The position numbers were made by a program, and so were the translations under genes. A stretch of DNA of 64,000 nt from Paenibacillus marchantiophytorum (lineage in GTDB: Bacteria > Bacillota > Bacilli > Paenibacillales > NBRC-103111): positions 186,001 to 250,000 of the forward strand of contig NZ_BMHE01000003.1 in the NCBI RefSeq assembly GCF_014640555.1, written 5' to 3'. This document shows positions 1-9,855 of the stretch, in pieces (positions within the stretch are counted from its first letter, which is position 1; each line of letters starts with the position of its first letter). The notes under the pieces were generated by a model. The model made no database searches and was not told the origin of the DNA. It saw only the letters and a program-made list of their open reading frames with translations.

Positions 1-3000
1 TCCATGGCGACTCTTTCGCCGGAGTAGGCAAGCGTGCTCATTTCCATCCCCGGGTCTGTCAACAGATTATCTCCTGTCAGTTTGAAGGGGCCTGAAACAT
101 ACAAGGTTTCCGCAAGCGCATCCCATGCTATGTTGTATCCAAACAATTCTTTGAGCGCATCAGATGAAACAAGCACATCATAGCTGGACGCTACAGGAAA
201 ATGCTGCAAAGTTACAGCCGTATTTCCTTTATAAGCGGTAAGCTGATCTGGTACGACCCGAATAACGCTGCCATTCTTGACAGCAAGGATGGCGCCTGTA
301 TCATCCCGTTCTGTGGGAATCCCTTCCTTCGCCAGAACTTCGGCCAGCGGCAGCATGACGCTGCCGTCCCTCATTTCCAGCGGTGTTACCGTTTTCATGG
401 TTTGCCCATTCAGGTACATTTTCACACCCGTTAGGGGAACGTTGATGATTCCGATCTGGTCAATGCTGAAATCACCTGTCGTTGTCAGGGGATCGAACCG
501 GATGGCTTCAATGCTTCCCGTCCATTTCTTATTGCTCCACATGGGAACATAATAGTCCGTGTAACCGCTGTCATTTGGTTTTATAAATAAACCAATTCCT
601 TTGGCTTCATTCCATGTTTTATCGGTTTCCGTAATGAAATAAATCTGCCCGGCTGTATCACTGGAGCTATTTTTCATGCGGATATGGATATACGGATTGT
701 CTTCTGCGGATAGGCCCAAGCCAGCCGGCGAATGGATGCCTGGATCACTGCCTGTCGATGTACCGGAATAGTGGCCTCCCGCAACGCTCACATGATACAC
801 TTGCTTCGCAACCGTCCAGCCCTGACTGTCCCCAGCGGTGTTAAAATCCCACAACTTGCTGTAAATTATCGGGCTGGTCTCCGTAATCGGCGGAACTTCT
901 ACCGTTTTGGGAGGCACAATCCGCCCCTCGGTATACAAGCCACGGAGTCTTTCCTTCTGCGCCTCAGTAGGCATCGCATCCGAATGTTCTCCGCCTTCCG
1001 TAAACACGTTACGAACCGCATTCAAGTAATTGAAACCGCTAAGTCCAGCTGGCATAATAAAATGACCTTCTCCATACTCATTCCAGTTGTCCAAGAGAAC
1101 CATCTTCCGGCCCACGCTATTTGCTGGCAAAGATGGCACAAAAGTGTCCTTCACCCATTGCCCTGTTGACTGAAACTCGGCTGGCGATGCATAATATCCC
1201 GCAGGACCATCCCAGGCGCGATCGTCCCTGCCCATGCTGACAACGGGAACGACATCCATGGAACCAGCATCTCTTTGCTGCTCGAGCTTTGTCTTCTGCA
1301 ATTCTTCCTTGCCTGCATAAGCTCCCCATGAGTAGGAAAACATCGCATCCAGTCCCGCTTCGGTCTTCATTTCTTCGATAACAGCAGGGTCAGCGCTTGA
1401 ATTGGAGATCAAAATAATGACATCATCGAAGCCGGCATCTCTGCATGCCTGTCTTAAATATTCCACTTCAGCTTTAACTCCCGCAGCCGTGCCGCCAAAA
1501 TTCCGCTTCAAACCGGAATAACTGAAAATGCCAATAACAGGCTTATTGTCGATGACGACATATCTGGGATCTTTGAAGTAATATTCCATCCAATACGGCA
1601 CGACATTGTTCCGGAAATCAGCGCTCCCGCTAACTTTGGACGAAGAAGCCTCCCACATGATCATAAAATCAGCTTTATTGCTGTATTTGGCATTAAAATA
1701 ACCATCATGAAGCGCCGCTCCCAAGCGAGGCTCCTTGATCGGCTTCCCTTCCGTGCCTGTTGGTCTGTACCAGCAATACATCTGGAAGTCAATGCCATGC
1801 TCAGCCATCCATTTGATTTCCCAATCGGCGACCTCCGGGTTGCCTTCATCATAGAATCCAAGATAGGGCACCCTTTCTGGATACGGATTGATCCGATCCC
1901 AACCAAGATGCTGCCCCTCTCTCCATAAGGAACAAGCCTGAGTCCCTACTAATTCGCCATCCGAAGGCACCGGAACAGGTGCGGGCACATAATCCTGAGG
2001 CTCTGCCGCCTCGTGATACAGGAGAATATCATCCAAGGACATACTCCCTTTATTGGCGCCTTCGATTGAAAAATCAACACGGTTAACTGGGCTTAATGGG
2101 ACATCGATTTGCTCTACTTTCAATTTGCCGTTCAAATAAAGATCTGCTTTGCCTGTCTCTGTATTCAGTTTAAGCTTCACATGATACCACAGGTTAGGAA
2201 TATAGTCGTAAAAACCCACCGTTTGACCGCTTGTGTTTTTATAAGCGAATTTGCCGTCTTTGGTAAGCCACTGGAAGACTGTTGTGTTTTCATTTTTTAG
2301 CGCTGCTGAGAAATCGTCCGTTTTGACTGGAATAAATATTTTATACTCAAAAATCAGATTTCCATTCTGAGCAGGGATAGATTTCTCTATACGCATAGCC
2401 GAGGCAGCTTGGGCTGCGTTCATTTTCAGACTAAACACATCCGGCGGCTTGGCATTATCCATCTTCTCCACGGCGATCACACCGCCGTTCGTCTGTGACT
2501 GCCAATCCGCAGGCAAGGGACCTTGAACCGTTGAAAGAAACCTTTCATTAATGGCATACCCCTTGTGAATTTTTACCGGAGCGAAAAACAGCTCTCCCGT
2601 CGTAACATCACCTGTAGTAACGAGAAAGTTATCTAGCAATGCCACATCATGAGTAAAGTTCTTCGCCGATGCTTTCAATAAACCGTTTACATAAACCTGA
2701 ACTTTTTTGGTGTCCAGATTAACGATCGCTTTGACCCCATATTCCGTGTTCGCATTGATCGTTTGGAGGTTGTAGCTGGCATCGCTGGATTCAAGAACTA
2801 GATTGCCATTCTTCACCTCGAGGCTAACCCCTTCGGTGACTCCGCTTCGAAGCTGCCATTTTACGCCGTTTACGACAGCTGGCATCTTAAAGCGGTACTC
2901 CAGAGTAAGGGTCCCGCTAGCCTGGGAGCGGATTTTTTTATTCATGGAAACGGGAAGCACATCACTGGTATCACTGATTTTGAACCAATTGTTGAAGCTG

Positions 3001-3230
3001 TAGGAAATGGAGCCCCCCGCTCTTTTCACATCCCAACCACTGGGTACAATGTCCGTAGGCTCATAGGAAGTGGCAAGGTTAGAAAAATCTTCATCCAAGA
3101 TATATTCCGCTTTGTCCGGAGAAGCTGTCGGATCGGCATAAACCGTGGAAGCTTCCCAAGGATTTACGATTAACGTGGACAACATACATACCAACATAAG
3201 GATCGCTATGTACCTGCGCCTTGGCCCCAT
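1..3230 (-). CDS. Secreted GH99/WbsX-like multidomain glycosidase (3' end outside window)
   Basis: Open on the minus strand from an ATG at 3230 (RBS GGGGGCAGG) with no stop before the left edge, so about 1,076 residues are seen and the C-terminus is missing. Residues 1-35 form a signal peptide (Arg-rich start, hydrophobic core). Two LamG/concanavalin-like modules follow (about 40-400). A GH99/GH71-like domain of the WbsX type spans about 445-740, with the motif NWNEYGEGH near 710. Next come a carbohydrate-binding-like module (about 770-920) and a stalk/copper-amine-oxidase-N-like domain (about 925-1040). It probably cuts extracellular polysaccharide and heads a locus with a GH105 enzyme and an oligosaccharide importer. 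Substrate is not readable from sequence; the pectic side chain idea is inferred from neighbours. Confidence 0.82.
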   Translation of the reverse strand, partial: MGPRRRYIAILMLVCMLSTLIVNPWEASTVYADPTASPDKAEYILDEDFSNLATSYEPTDIVPSGWDVKRAGGSISYSFNNWFKISDTSDVLPVSMNKKIRSQASGTLTLEYRFKMPAVVNGVKWQLRSGVTEGVSLEVKNGNLVLESSDASYNLQTINANTEYGVKAIVNLDTKKVQVYVNGLLKASAKNFTHDVALLDNFLVTTGDVTTGELFFAPVKIHKGYAINERFLSTVQGPLPADWQSQTNGGVIAVEKMDNAKPPDVFSLKMNAAQAASAMRIEKSIPAQNGNLIFEYKIFIPVKTDDFSAALKNENTTVFQWLTKDGKFAYKNTSGQTVGFYDYIPNLWYHVKLKLNTETGKADLYLNGKLKVEQIDVPLSPVNRVDFSIEGANKGSMSLDDILLYHEAAEPQDYVPAPVPVPSDGELVGTQACSLWREGQHLGWDRINPYPERVPYLGFYDEGNPEVADWEIKWMAEHGIDFQMYCWYRPTGTEGKPIKEPRLGAALHDGYFNAKYSNKADFMIMWEASSSKVSGSADFRNNVVPYWMEYYFKDPRYVVIDNKPVIGIFSYSGLKRNFGGTAAGVKAEVEYLRQACRDAGFDDVIILISNSSADPAVIEEMKTEAGLDAMFSYSWGAYAGKEELQKTKLEQQRDAGSMDVVPVVSMGRDDRAWDGPAGYYASPAEFQSTGQWVKDTFVPSLPANSVGRKMVLLDNWNEYGEGHFIMPAGLSGFNYLNAVRNVFTEGGEHSDAMPTEAQKERLRGLYTEGRIVPPKTVEVPPITETSPIIYSKLWDFNTAGDSQGWTVAKQVYHVSVAGGHYSGTSTGSDPGIHSPAGLGLSAEDNPYIHIRMKNSSSDTAGQIYFITETDKTWNEAKGIGLFIKPNDSGYTDYYVPMWSNKKWTGSIEAIRFDPLTTTGDFSIDQIGIINVPLTGVKMYLNGQTMKTVTPLEMRDGSVMLPLAEVLAKEGIPTERDDTGAILAVKNGSVIRVVPDQLTAYKGNTAVTLQHFPVASSYDVLVSSDALKELFGYNIAWDALAETLYVSGPFKLTGDNLLTDPGMEMSTLAYSGERVAM

Positions 3231-3244
3231 ATCACCTGCCCCCT

Positions 3245-4276
3245 TCACGATTCAACATGCTCGTGCATCTCCTGGCATAACATCAACAAGGCAATCCCTT
3301 GGCCCCATGGCATGATCAAGTCCCGAGGAATCGTATTGTATTCCTGTATGCTTGGTTGAATACCCGTTCCTGCCGAAACACTCGTCACCGTCCCTTCCTC
3401 CGTAATATGCCGAAGTACAGCCTTATAGCCTTTCTCCGCGCAGCGCAAGTATTTGCGATCCAGTTGCCCTATCTGCACACTTTTCCATATGCCATATACA
3501 AAGCCCGCCGTGGCGGAGGTTTCCTCATAGGAGGAGGCGTCAGTTAGAATAGTAGGCCACAGGCCCGAGTCATTCTGAACAGCCGCCAGTGCTTCGACTT
3601 GCCGCTGAATTCTTCCGAAAAACCATTCCTTCTCCTGCTCATAACCTTTCAAGGTTGTGAATATTTCTGGTATGCTGATCGTGACCCAGCTGTTTCCTCT
3701 GGCCCAGAGACAACCGCTGAGATGATCGTTGCCTGAAAAGCTGTAACCATGGAATAGCAAGCCATTGTCCCCGGTTTGCAGGCATTCGATATGAAGCCTT
3801 GCCTGCAGCAGCCCTTCCTCTATATAAGCAGCATTACTCACCAACTGTCCCAACTCGGTTAGGAATACCCCGGCCATAAATACGGTATCGACCCACATTT
3901 CTCCGGCAAACTTATCGTTAATGACGGTATGCTCAAGAGCCCCATTGGACAGCCTTGGAGCTTCCTTCATCAGCCAATTAGCGAATTTTTCGGCAAAATC
4001 AAGATAATGAGGTTCTCCTGTTTTTCGATATAGCAGCAAAACGGAAAGCAGCGGTGCAGTGGTATTGATGTTATACGAAATCTTCTGGCTTTGCGCCATG
4101 TTAGCGTCGATGAACGTCTTGATGAAGTGATAAATCTCCTGGCTTCCTGTCGTCTCATAAACTTTCCGCAATCCGTACAATGCGACGCCTGCCCCCCAGT
4201 CCCAATCGCCCTTCTTGTCTACATTAAAATCCATCCTCATCGTTGCTTGCACCACTTGCTCCAATATTCCTTTCAC
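3245..4276 (-). CDS. GH105/GH88 family unsaturated glucuronyl (rhamnogalacturonyl) hydrolase
   Basis: 343 aa, cytoplasmic (no signal peptide), the usual length for YteR/YesR-type enzymes. These hydrate the double bond left on the non-reducing end by polysaccharide lyases and release an unsaturated uronic acid. Visible motifs: WDWGAGVALYGL near residue 25, EMWVDTVFMAG with the likely general acid Asp130, HGYSFSG, and WARGNSW near 205, in an all-helical (alpha/alpha)6 barrel pattern. I chose the GTG at 4276 because GGAGG lies 8 nt upstream; a GTG at 4285 is too close to it. It follows the 584-aa gene by 15 nt and precedes the secreted glycosidase by 14 nt, so all three are one operon. It implies that imported oligosaccharides carry lyase-generated unsaturated ends. 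Confidence 0.88.
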   Translation of the reverse strand: MKGILEQVVQATMRMDFNVDKKGDWDWGAGVALYGLRKVYETTGSQEIYHFIKTFIDANMAQSQKISYNINTTAPLLSVLLLYRKTGEPHYLDFAEKFANWLMKEAPRLSNGALEHTVINDKFAGEMWVDTVFMAGVFLTELGQLVSNAAYIEEGLLQARLHIECLQTGDNGLLFHGYSFSGNDHLSGCLWARGNSWVTISIPEIFTTLKGYEQEKEWFFGRIQRQVEALAAVQNDSGLWPTILTDASSYEETSATAGFVYGIWKSVQIGQLDRKYLRCAEKGYKAVLRHITEEGTVTSVSAGTGIQPSIQEYNTIPRDLIMPWGQGIALLMLCQEMHEHVES

Positions 4277-4291
4277 TTTACACACCTCCGG

Positions 4292-6046
4292 TTATTCATG
4301 TTTGACCGTTATTTGGTTAAAATCGTAAATAGCCTTATTTCCATTCGACCTCACTTCAATCACTCCACTGTTAAAAGCGGAAATCATATAAGGACCGTTA
4401 TAGGTTGGATACGGAAAGATCACCGTTTCTCCTTCTACCGTTCGCATGGATTGGTTCATGAACAGCTCCCCCACTTGGGAGGAACGGTACGTTATCTGCA
4501 TTCGGACAGAATCGAAATCTAGGCGGTTCTCCAAAATCATCCTGCGAAACGACGCAAAATCCGCATAGGTCCGATCATCTCCCACTTCGCAAATAACCGC
4601 ATTGCGCCTTCCATGGCTGATGACTTCCCTTCCGGCGAATTCACCTTCTGTTGTCCAGTTATAGCCATTGTGGATAAATAAGGAGATGTAGACTCCTGAT
4701 TTTCGCAGGAATAGGTAGTTGCCTTCTTCCTCCACCTCATCAAAACCATCCCTCGGAACATGGACGTGAATCCAATGCAGCGCTTGTGCCTCTGGAATCT
4801 GATACATGGCCATTACGACATTTTTTTCGCCAAAAAAGTGGCCGCAGCCGCAGCCCAAATCTCCCGTCCAGTAGCCATGCTCGCTTCCTTCTGTGCCGTG
4901 ATGCCCTGGATGATGACTGAATATTTTCAAGTTGGTTGCCTCTGGAAGACTCAAATCCCACTGGTGCTGCTGATGATGGGCATACCAGCCCGCTTCGCTG
5001 CCCTGAGCGTAGGCATCTTGATAATTCACGGCCCCCATGATAAAGCGGGGTGTGTAATACGTATATTTGTTGATGCTTCCATCCTCCTGCGGCAGCTGCT
5101 TGTGCGGCGTTTCACAGGTGATGCAGTGTAAATGCTTGCTTTCTTGATGCACATAGGCCTTCGTTCGCCCTAGTGCAATCTCATAAATATGCTCAGAAGG
5201 CCGATAACTGGAACAAATGGCAGCAATCAGGCAGGGAGCCTGAATCATCTCTCTGTATCCATGCCCGAAATACAGCTCGTATATAGGGAATGTACCGCTG
5301 CGGGCATGATCCAAGGCGACAGGCGCATAGATGCGGCCATGAGCGCCGCCGTACAAACCGTCGAGGCTATCGCATACCATGTCCAGCAGCAATATATCCA
5401 GCATCATCCGGGCAAGCTTAACCAGTTCCGGATCATTGGCATAATCATAAAGACACAGCAGACACTCCATGACCTCCGGCATGTAGCTGGAGGAATCAAA
5501 CTCTGCCCATCCCCGCTTGGCGCGAAAAACAAGGTATTCCCGGAGGAAGTTTCCTTCCTCCTCCAGAAGCTCCCTGCCTTCTTTTCCATACGCCTTGAAG
5601 CACTCTAGCGGAAACTTCTGTGCAGCTAGATAGCGCGACGTATGGAAAAGCAGCATATGATTCTCTGACTTGTATTTGCTTTCAAAATCATCATTCAGAT
5701 AAAAATTTCGGATGGCGCTGCGGGTTTGTTCCTCCAAGAGCCCAACCGATTCAAATTGGTACAGGGCCCGTATAAGCTTTATCGCGGCAAAATCGGATTC
5801 TCCTTGCGGATCGCGGCCATACAGATGCGGATGCTGAAACCACTCAGCGGATCGCACTAAACTCTGATTGCTTGCCTCTACATACATGGCTTTGCTTAGG
5901 TTTGCTATGGCGATGCCTCCGTATAGATCCTTGGACAAATCCTGCTGGATTTGCTTATCGAGCAAGTAGGCGCTTCTTTCTGCGAAGCTCATGATGGCCT
6001 TGGTTGCCAGAAGCTCTGCATCATCGGACAATTGAATGAAATCCAT
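4292..6046 (-). CDS. Uncharacterised 584-aa protein, possibly toroid-fold polysaccharide lyase/hydrolase
   Basis: No family recognised with certainty. The protein lacks a signal peptide. Its first 350 residues are helical and rich in aromatic and acidic residues, as in (alpha/alpha)n-toroid carbohydrate enzymes; the last 230 look beta-rich, as in the sandwich domains of heparinase-type lyases. A His/Gly-rich stretch around residues 375-410 (SHHPGHHG, HGYWTGDLGCGCGHFFGE) is a plausible catalytic or metal-binding loop. RBS AAGGTGAG precedes the ATG at 6046. It sits between the binding-protein gene (14 nt) and the GH105 gene (15 nt), so it very likely acts on the same imported sugar. Lyase versus hydrolase is a guess from fold impression and context. 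Confidence 0.6.
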   Translation of the reverse strand: MDFIQLSDDAELLATKAIMSFAERSAYLLDKQIQQDLSKDLYGGIAIANLSKAMYVEASNQSLVRSAEWFQHPHLYGRDPQGESDFAAIKLIRALYQFESVGLLEEQTRSAIRNFYLNDDFESKYKSENHMLLFHTSRYLAAQKFPLECFKAYGKEGRELLEEEGNFLREYLVFRAKRGWAEFDSSSYMPEVMECLLCLYDYANDPELVKLARMMLDILLLDMVCDSLDGLYGGAHGRIYAPVALDHARSGTFPIYELYFGHGYREMIQAPCLIAAICSSYRPSEHIYEIALGRTKAYVHQESKHLHCITCETPHKQLPQEDGSINKYTYYTPRFIMGAVNYQDAYAQGSEAGWYAHHQQHQWDLSLPEATNLKIFSHHPGHHGTEGSEHGYWTGDLGCGCGHFFGEKNVVMAMYQIPEAQALHWIHVHVPRDGFDEVEEEGNYLFLRKSGVYISLFIHNGYNWTTEGEFAGREVISHGRRNAVICEVGDDRTYADFASFRRMILENRLDFDSVRMQITYRSSQVGELFMNQSMRTVEGETVIFPYPTYNGPYMISAFNSGVIEVRSNGNKAIYDFNQITVKHE

Positions 6047-6060
6047 ATTATCTCACCTTA

Positions 6061-7704
6061 TTATTTTTTGGCTAGGAATTGGTAAATGTCTTTGGTCAGG
6101 AACGCATTCTTTTTATTTTGCTCATACCACTTCGCGTACCAATCCAACGTCTGATTTTGTCCAATCTTCTGTTTTAAGCTTTTCAGGTCGTTCATTGCTT
6201 GATCAACCGTATAACTGCCTCCGCTAACGACTGTCTTGGCGATCAAGTCCTTGCTTTGCTGCGTCCAATCGTTGTTAATTTTGAGCAAATCAGCCGGAAG
6301 CGTTGGCATATGCTCAAGATGAGTTAGCGTATACAGCGGAACGGCAGGATTTTCGTATAGATCGCGGGTTTCATTTTTGATTTTACTCCATTCCTCGGCA
6401 TTCGGAATCTCCTTGTTAACAACTGGAATATTGCAAATCTCTTTGGAATCAATCGTTGTCGCTGACATATACAAATCCGTGTTATACCCAATTTCAATTT
6501 TGCGCAAATCCGGATTAATCGCTCTCGGACATCCGAGTTCATCATTTTTCCAATGGACGTTTTCCGTGCCGAACTTGAGCGTTTTCCAGGTCTTCTCAGC
6601 CAGCATGAAGTCCATCTCTTTCATGGCAGCGGCCGGATTTTTGGAGCCCGCATACACGACTGTCGTCATCTGAAGCGGATTCAGCATTCTGATCGTGTAT
6701 TGTCCGAATTCTGTCTTCGGCATGAGCATAGGGGCTATCGCTGCCTCTTTATTCGTGCTGCGAAGCGTCGTCAGAAAATCAACGTTCGCGTTGTCAGCCA
6801 CATAGATGCCAAGCTTGCCGGACAGAAAATCTTTCTTCGCCTTCTCGCCGTTTTTATCCGTCAAATAATCACGATCTACGACCCCTTCGTCAAACAGGCG
6901 TTTCTTGAAGGAAACGGCCGCTTTCATTCTAGCCTCATCTTCGACCAGCTTGTTATCTTTAATAAACATCGTATTGCCATGCATAGCATCAATCGCCTCA
7001 TCGCCTAAATAAGCGAGCGAATAGCCGTATGTATCCTTTTTCCCATTACCGTCGGGATCCTGCTCTGTGAACGCTTTCGCAACTTTAAGCAGTTCATCCG
7101 GTGTTTGGGGGATGGGCAGCGAAAGTTTTTTCAGCCAGTCGGTGCGGATGAAGACAGCTACTTGCACGGAGCTGGGAATCACACGTCCCATTTCATACAT
7201 TTTACCGTCAGGCTTCGTACCTATTTTGCGCAAAATCGGATACTTTTCCAGCATAGCGGTGTAGTTGGGCGCATATTGCTTGACCAGATCATCCAGTGGC
7301 ATTAGCTGCTTCTGACTGTAGAGCTGATCCCGATAGCCCGTCTCAAACTCATTGATCACGTCTGGCGCTTCTCCGGAAGCAAACAACGTATTAAATTTCT
7401 GTTTGGATTCAAATCTTGGAACGGCAACAAATTCCACATCTGCTGGCCCGTTTTCATTAATCCATTTCGTCCAGCGATTGTTCGTAATCGAGCCTTCCGC
7501 CGCTGGCGTATTGCCACGGTCGTAAAGGGACACTTTGATTTTGCCCCGTTTCTCAGGTGCGGATGTCGATGCCCCCGCTTTGGTTGGGGAAACGGCGCTC
7601 TCTTCTTGCGGTTTACTGCAACCAGCAGCTACCGTCCCTACTGTTAACAAAGCCACCACTGTCAATAACGTACTTTTCTTCTTATAGTCTCCCAATTCGT
7701 TCAT
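6061..7704 (-). CDS. Extracellular solute-binding lipoprotein of oligosaccharide ABC importer (LplA-like)
   Basis: 547 aa. A lipoprotein signal with lipobox VAAGC places the mature protein on the outer face of the membrane. The body is a family-1 carbohydrate-binding protein of the long LplA/YtcQ type (residues about 55-545) found in Paenibacillus uptake loci for complex oligosaccharides. Both permeases are encoded immediately upstream in the operon; no ATPase is present, as is normal because a shared MsmX-type ATPase usually serves these importers. The ATG at 7704 overlaps the AAGGGG RBS; a TTG nine bases further in (7695) has better spacing and may be the true start. Ligand unknown; GH105 downstream points to unsaturated uronic oligosaccharides. 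Confidence 0.88.
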   Translation of the reverse strand: MNELGDYKKKSTLLTVVALLTVGTVAAGCSKPQEESAVSPTKAGASTSAPEKRGKIKVSLYDRGNTPAAEGSITNNRWTKWINENGPADVEFVAVPRFESKQKFNTLFASGEAPDVINEFETGYRDQLYSQKQLMPLDDLVKQYAPNYTAMLEKYPILRKIGTKPDGKMYEMGRVIPSSVQVAVFIRTDWLKKLSLPIPQTPDELLKVAKAFTEQDPDGNGKKDTYGYSLAYLGDEAIDAMHGNTMFIKDNKLVEDEARMKAAVSFKKRLFDEGVVDRDYLTDKNGEKAKKDFLSGKLGIYVADNANVDFLTTLRSTNKEAAIAPMLMPKTEFGQYTIRMLNPLQMTTVVYAGSKNPAAAMKEMDFMLAEKTWKTLKFGTENVHWKNDELGCPRAINPDLRKIEIGYNTDLYMSATTIDSKEICNIPVVNKEIPNAEEWSKIKNETRDLYENPAVPLYTLTHLEHMPTLPADLLKINNDWTQQSKDLIAKTVVSGGSYTVDQAMNDLKSLKQKIGQNQTLDWYAKWYEQNKKNAFLTKDIYQFLAKK

Positions 7705-7761
7705 CCCCTTTTGTATGTATCAACTGATTTCTAATCCCATTATCCTATCACGATTTCTCGG

Positions 7762-8637
7762 TTACCCTTTAATAGCGCCAAGCATCACACCCTTTACAAA
7801 ATACTTTTGCAGAAGTGGATAAACAATCAGCATCGGCAAGGTCATGACCACAATGCCTCCGGCTTTGACAGCTTCAGGCGACATATTCTCCAGATCTTCC
7901 GGCTGCAAGGCAATCGTCTGAATCAGCATGCTCTGACTTTGCACCATTTGCTGCACGAATACGGTCAAATTCATTTTTTCTGCATCATTGATGAAGATAA
8001 GCACATTTAGGAAGGAGTTCCAGTAGCCAACCGCCAGGAATAAGCAAATCGTAGCAATCACAGGCATGGACAAAGGCAGAAATATTTGCACAAGAAGCCG
8101 CCATTCCCCACAGCCGTCGATGCGCGCAGACTCTTCGATTTCGGCGGGAATTCCTTCGAAATAGCTTCGCATGAGCAGCAAATTATAGGCGCCAACCAAC
8201 CCTGGGAGCCATAGGGACCAATAGGTGTTAATGAGCCCTAAGCTTTTCATCAGAAGAAAAAAGGGAATCAGTCCGCCGCTGAACATCATCGTAAACACCA
8301 TAGCCAGCGTCATAAATTTACGCCCATAGCAGTATTTACGGGACAATGCGTAAGCCGCAAGAGTCGTACAGAGCAAGCTTAACCCCGTTCCTATTACTGT
8401 GATGTACAAGCTATTCATGAAGGAAGGGATGACTCTCGAACCGATAAAAAGGGTTTTATACGCTTCCAGATTGAAATGAATCGGCCAAAGCCAGACGAAC
8501 CCGGAATCAATGTCCGCTGAGTCGCTGAACGAAACAGCGATAATATTGATCAGCGGTATCAGGCAGCTGACGGCTGCGAGCAGCAGAATGGTATGCACCG
8601 ATGCATGGAACCATTTCCCTGCGGTATTTTCTCTCAT
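7762..8637 (-). CDS. Carbohydrate ABC transporter permease (LplC/YtcP-like)
   Basis: 291 aa membrane protein of the binding-protein-dependent permease family with about six transmembrane helices and the EAA loop (EESARIDGCGEWRLLVQIFLPLS region near residue 170) that docks to the ATPase. The C-terminus ends in the family-typical KGVMLGAIKG. I chose the ATG at 8637 because AAGGAAGTGAG lies just upstream; a longer reading frame starting with TTG at 8655 would place that RBS inside the coding region. It pairs with the permease gene at 8662-9630 (24 nt gap) and the lipoprotein at 6061-7704. Confidence 0.9.
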   Translation of the reverse strand: MRENTAGKWFHASVHTILLLAAVSCLIPLINIIAVSFSDSADIDSGFVWLWPIHFNLEAYKTLFIGSRVIPSFMNSLYITVIGTGLSLLCTTLAAYALSRKYCYGRKFMTLAMVFTMMFSGGLIPFFLLMKSLGLINTYWSLWLPGLVGAYNLLLMRSYFEGIPAEIEESARIDGCGEWRLLVQIFLPLSMPVIATICLFLAVGYWNSFLNVLIFINDAEKMNLTVFVQQMVQSQSMLIQTIALQPEDLENMSPEAVKAGGIVVMTLPMLIVYPLLQKYFVKGVMLGAIKG

Positions 8638-8661
8638 GTTCTCACTTCCTTTCAAGCTGAG

Positions 8662-9630
8662 TTACCATAGACTCTGGTTAAATTTACGGGCAATTTGGTT
8701 GGCTGTTAGTACCAGTGTGAAGCCTACTAGGGATTCAAATAATCCCATCGCTGCGGGAACGCCGAACTCGCCCCCCTGAATGCCTATCTTGAATGTGTAC
8801 GTGCTGATAACCTCCGAAATATCGGCGACTACGCGATTCTGCATCACATAGATGTGGTCGAAGCCAACCTCCATCACACGTCCTATGCCAAGAATCAGCA
8901 TCAAAATGATGGTCGGGCGAATGCCCGGAAGCGACACGTGCCACATCTGACGCCATTTGCCAGCACCATCCATGGCGGTCGATTCGTACAAGCTTGGATC
9001 AATCGTCGTAAGCGCCGCCAAATAAATAATCGCAGAGAAGCCGGCTTCTTTCCAAATACCTGAACTTATAAATACAGTAATCCAGGAAAACGGTTGATAC
9101 AGAAAGGCAAACCGTTCAAACCCAAGCTTCTCCAGAACGTCGTTCACCATGCCGGTATCCTGTGAAAACAGCGTAATAAAGATACCGCCAACAATGACCC
9201 AGGATAGGAAATGAGGCAAATACAATAGCGTTTGCACGATTTTCTTAAACCACATTTTCCGTACTTCATTCAGCATCAAAGCAACCAATATCGGAACTGG
9301 AAATCCAATAAAGCTAAGCAAACTCAGCATGAATGTATTTCGAATGATCTTCCATCCTTGCGGATTCGTAAATAAATAATCAAAATGCTTGAGTCCAACC
9401 CAAGGACTGCCCCAAATGCCTTCCCAGAAGTTGTAGTCCTTGAAGGCAAGGATGATCCCGCCCATCGGCGCATACTTGAATAGGATAAAACAAACAAGGG
9501 CTGGAGTTAGCATGATATATAGCGGAATATTTTGCTTTATATACTTGCTGCTCCTCTTTTTCTTATCTTTCGTTTGACTCCAAGTTTCTGTTTCCCTATC
9601 CATAGCTATGTGCTTCGAAGATACTTGCAT
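8662..9630 (-). CDS. Carbohydrate ABC transporter permease (LplB/YteP-like)
   Basis: 322 aa, about six transmembrane helices after a charged 30-residue cytoplasmic leader. An EAA-type loop (YESTAMDGAGKWRQMWHVSLPG region, about residue 210) is clear. It is the first gene of the transporter operon. AGGAGGT lies 8 nt before the ATG at 9630, so the start is firm. It is the LplB-type partner of the LplC-like permease downstream. The operon is transcribed away from the AraC regulator, whose terminator at 9800-9852 lies just upstream, so the importer genes should have their own promoter in the 170-nt interval, probably the regulator's target. Confidence 0.9.
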   Translation of the reverse strand: MQVSSKHIAMDRETETWSQTKDKKKRSSKYIKQNIPLYIMLTPALVCFILFKYAPMGGIILAFKDYNFWEGIWGSPWVGLKHFDYLFTNPQGWKIIRNTFMLSLLSFIGFPVPILVALMLNEVRKMWFKKIVQTLLYLPHFLSWVIVGGIFITLFSQDTGMVNDVLEKLGFERFAFLYQPFSWITVFISSGIWKEAGFSAIIYLAALTTIDPSLYESTAMDGAGKWRQMWHVSLPGIRPTIILMLILGIGRVMEVGFDHIYVMQNRVVADISEVISTYTFKIGIQGGEFGVPAAMGLFESLVGFTLVLTANQIARKFNQSLW

Positions 9631-9799
9631 GAGACTTTACCTCCTATGTCGCCCTGCGGAGCGTGATATCGCATGGTTGTGATCGTTTCTATTCCGCTCA
9701 CAACACAACAGTACACGGAAGTCTATCGATACGGCAATTCACACATTTAGACGCGATGCACAACTTCAATAATCCGCAGTGCATAAGGGTTTTATCAAC

Positions 9800-9852
9800 A
9801 AAAAACGACCCCTTCAAGGACTTTGTGAAGCAATCCTTGAAGAGATCGTTTT
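9800..9852 (-). terminator. Rho-independent terminator of the AraC-type regulator gene
   Basis: On the minus strand a long stem built on CTTCAAGGA/TCCTTGAAG, extended outward by AACGA/TCGTT pairs, is followed by a run of T. It begins only a few bases after the regulator's stop codon and separates that transcript from the transporter operon. Confidence 0.85.
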
Positions 9853-9855
9853 CGT

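Noticed and set aside
4091..4522. 143-codon plus-strand frame across the GH105 start
   Set aside because: Antisense to two good genes and their junction with proper RBS.
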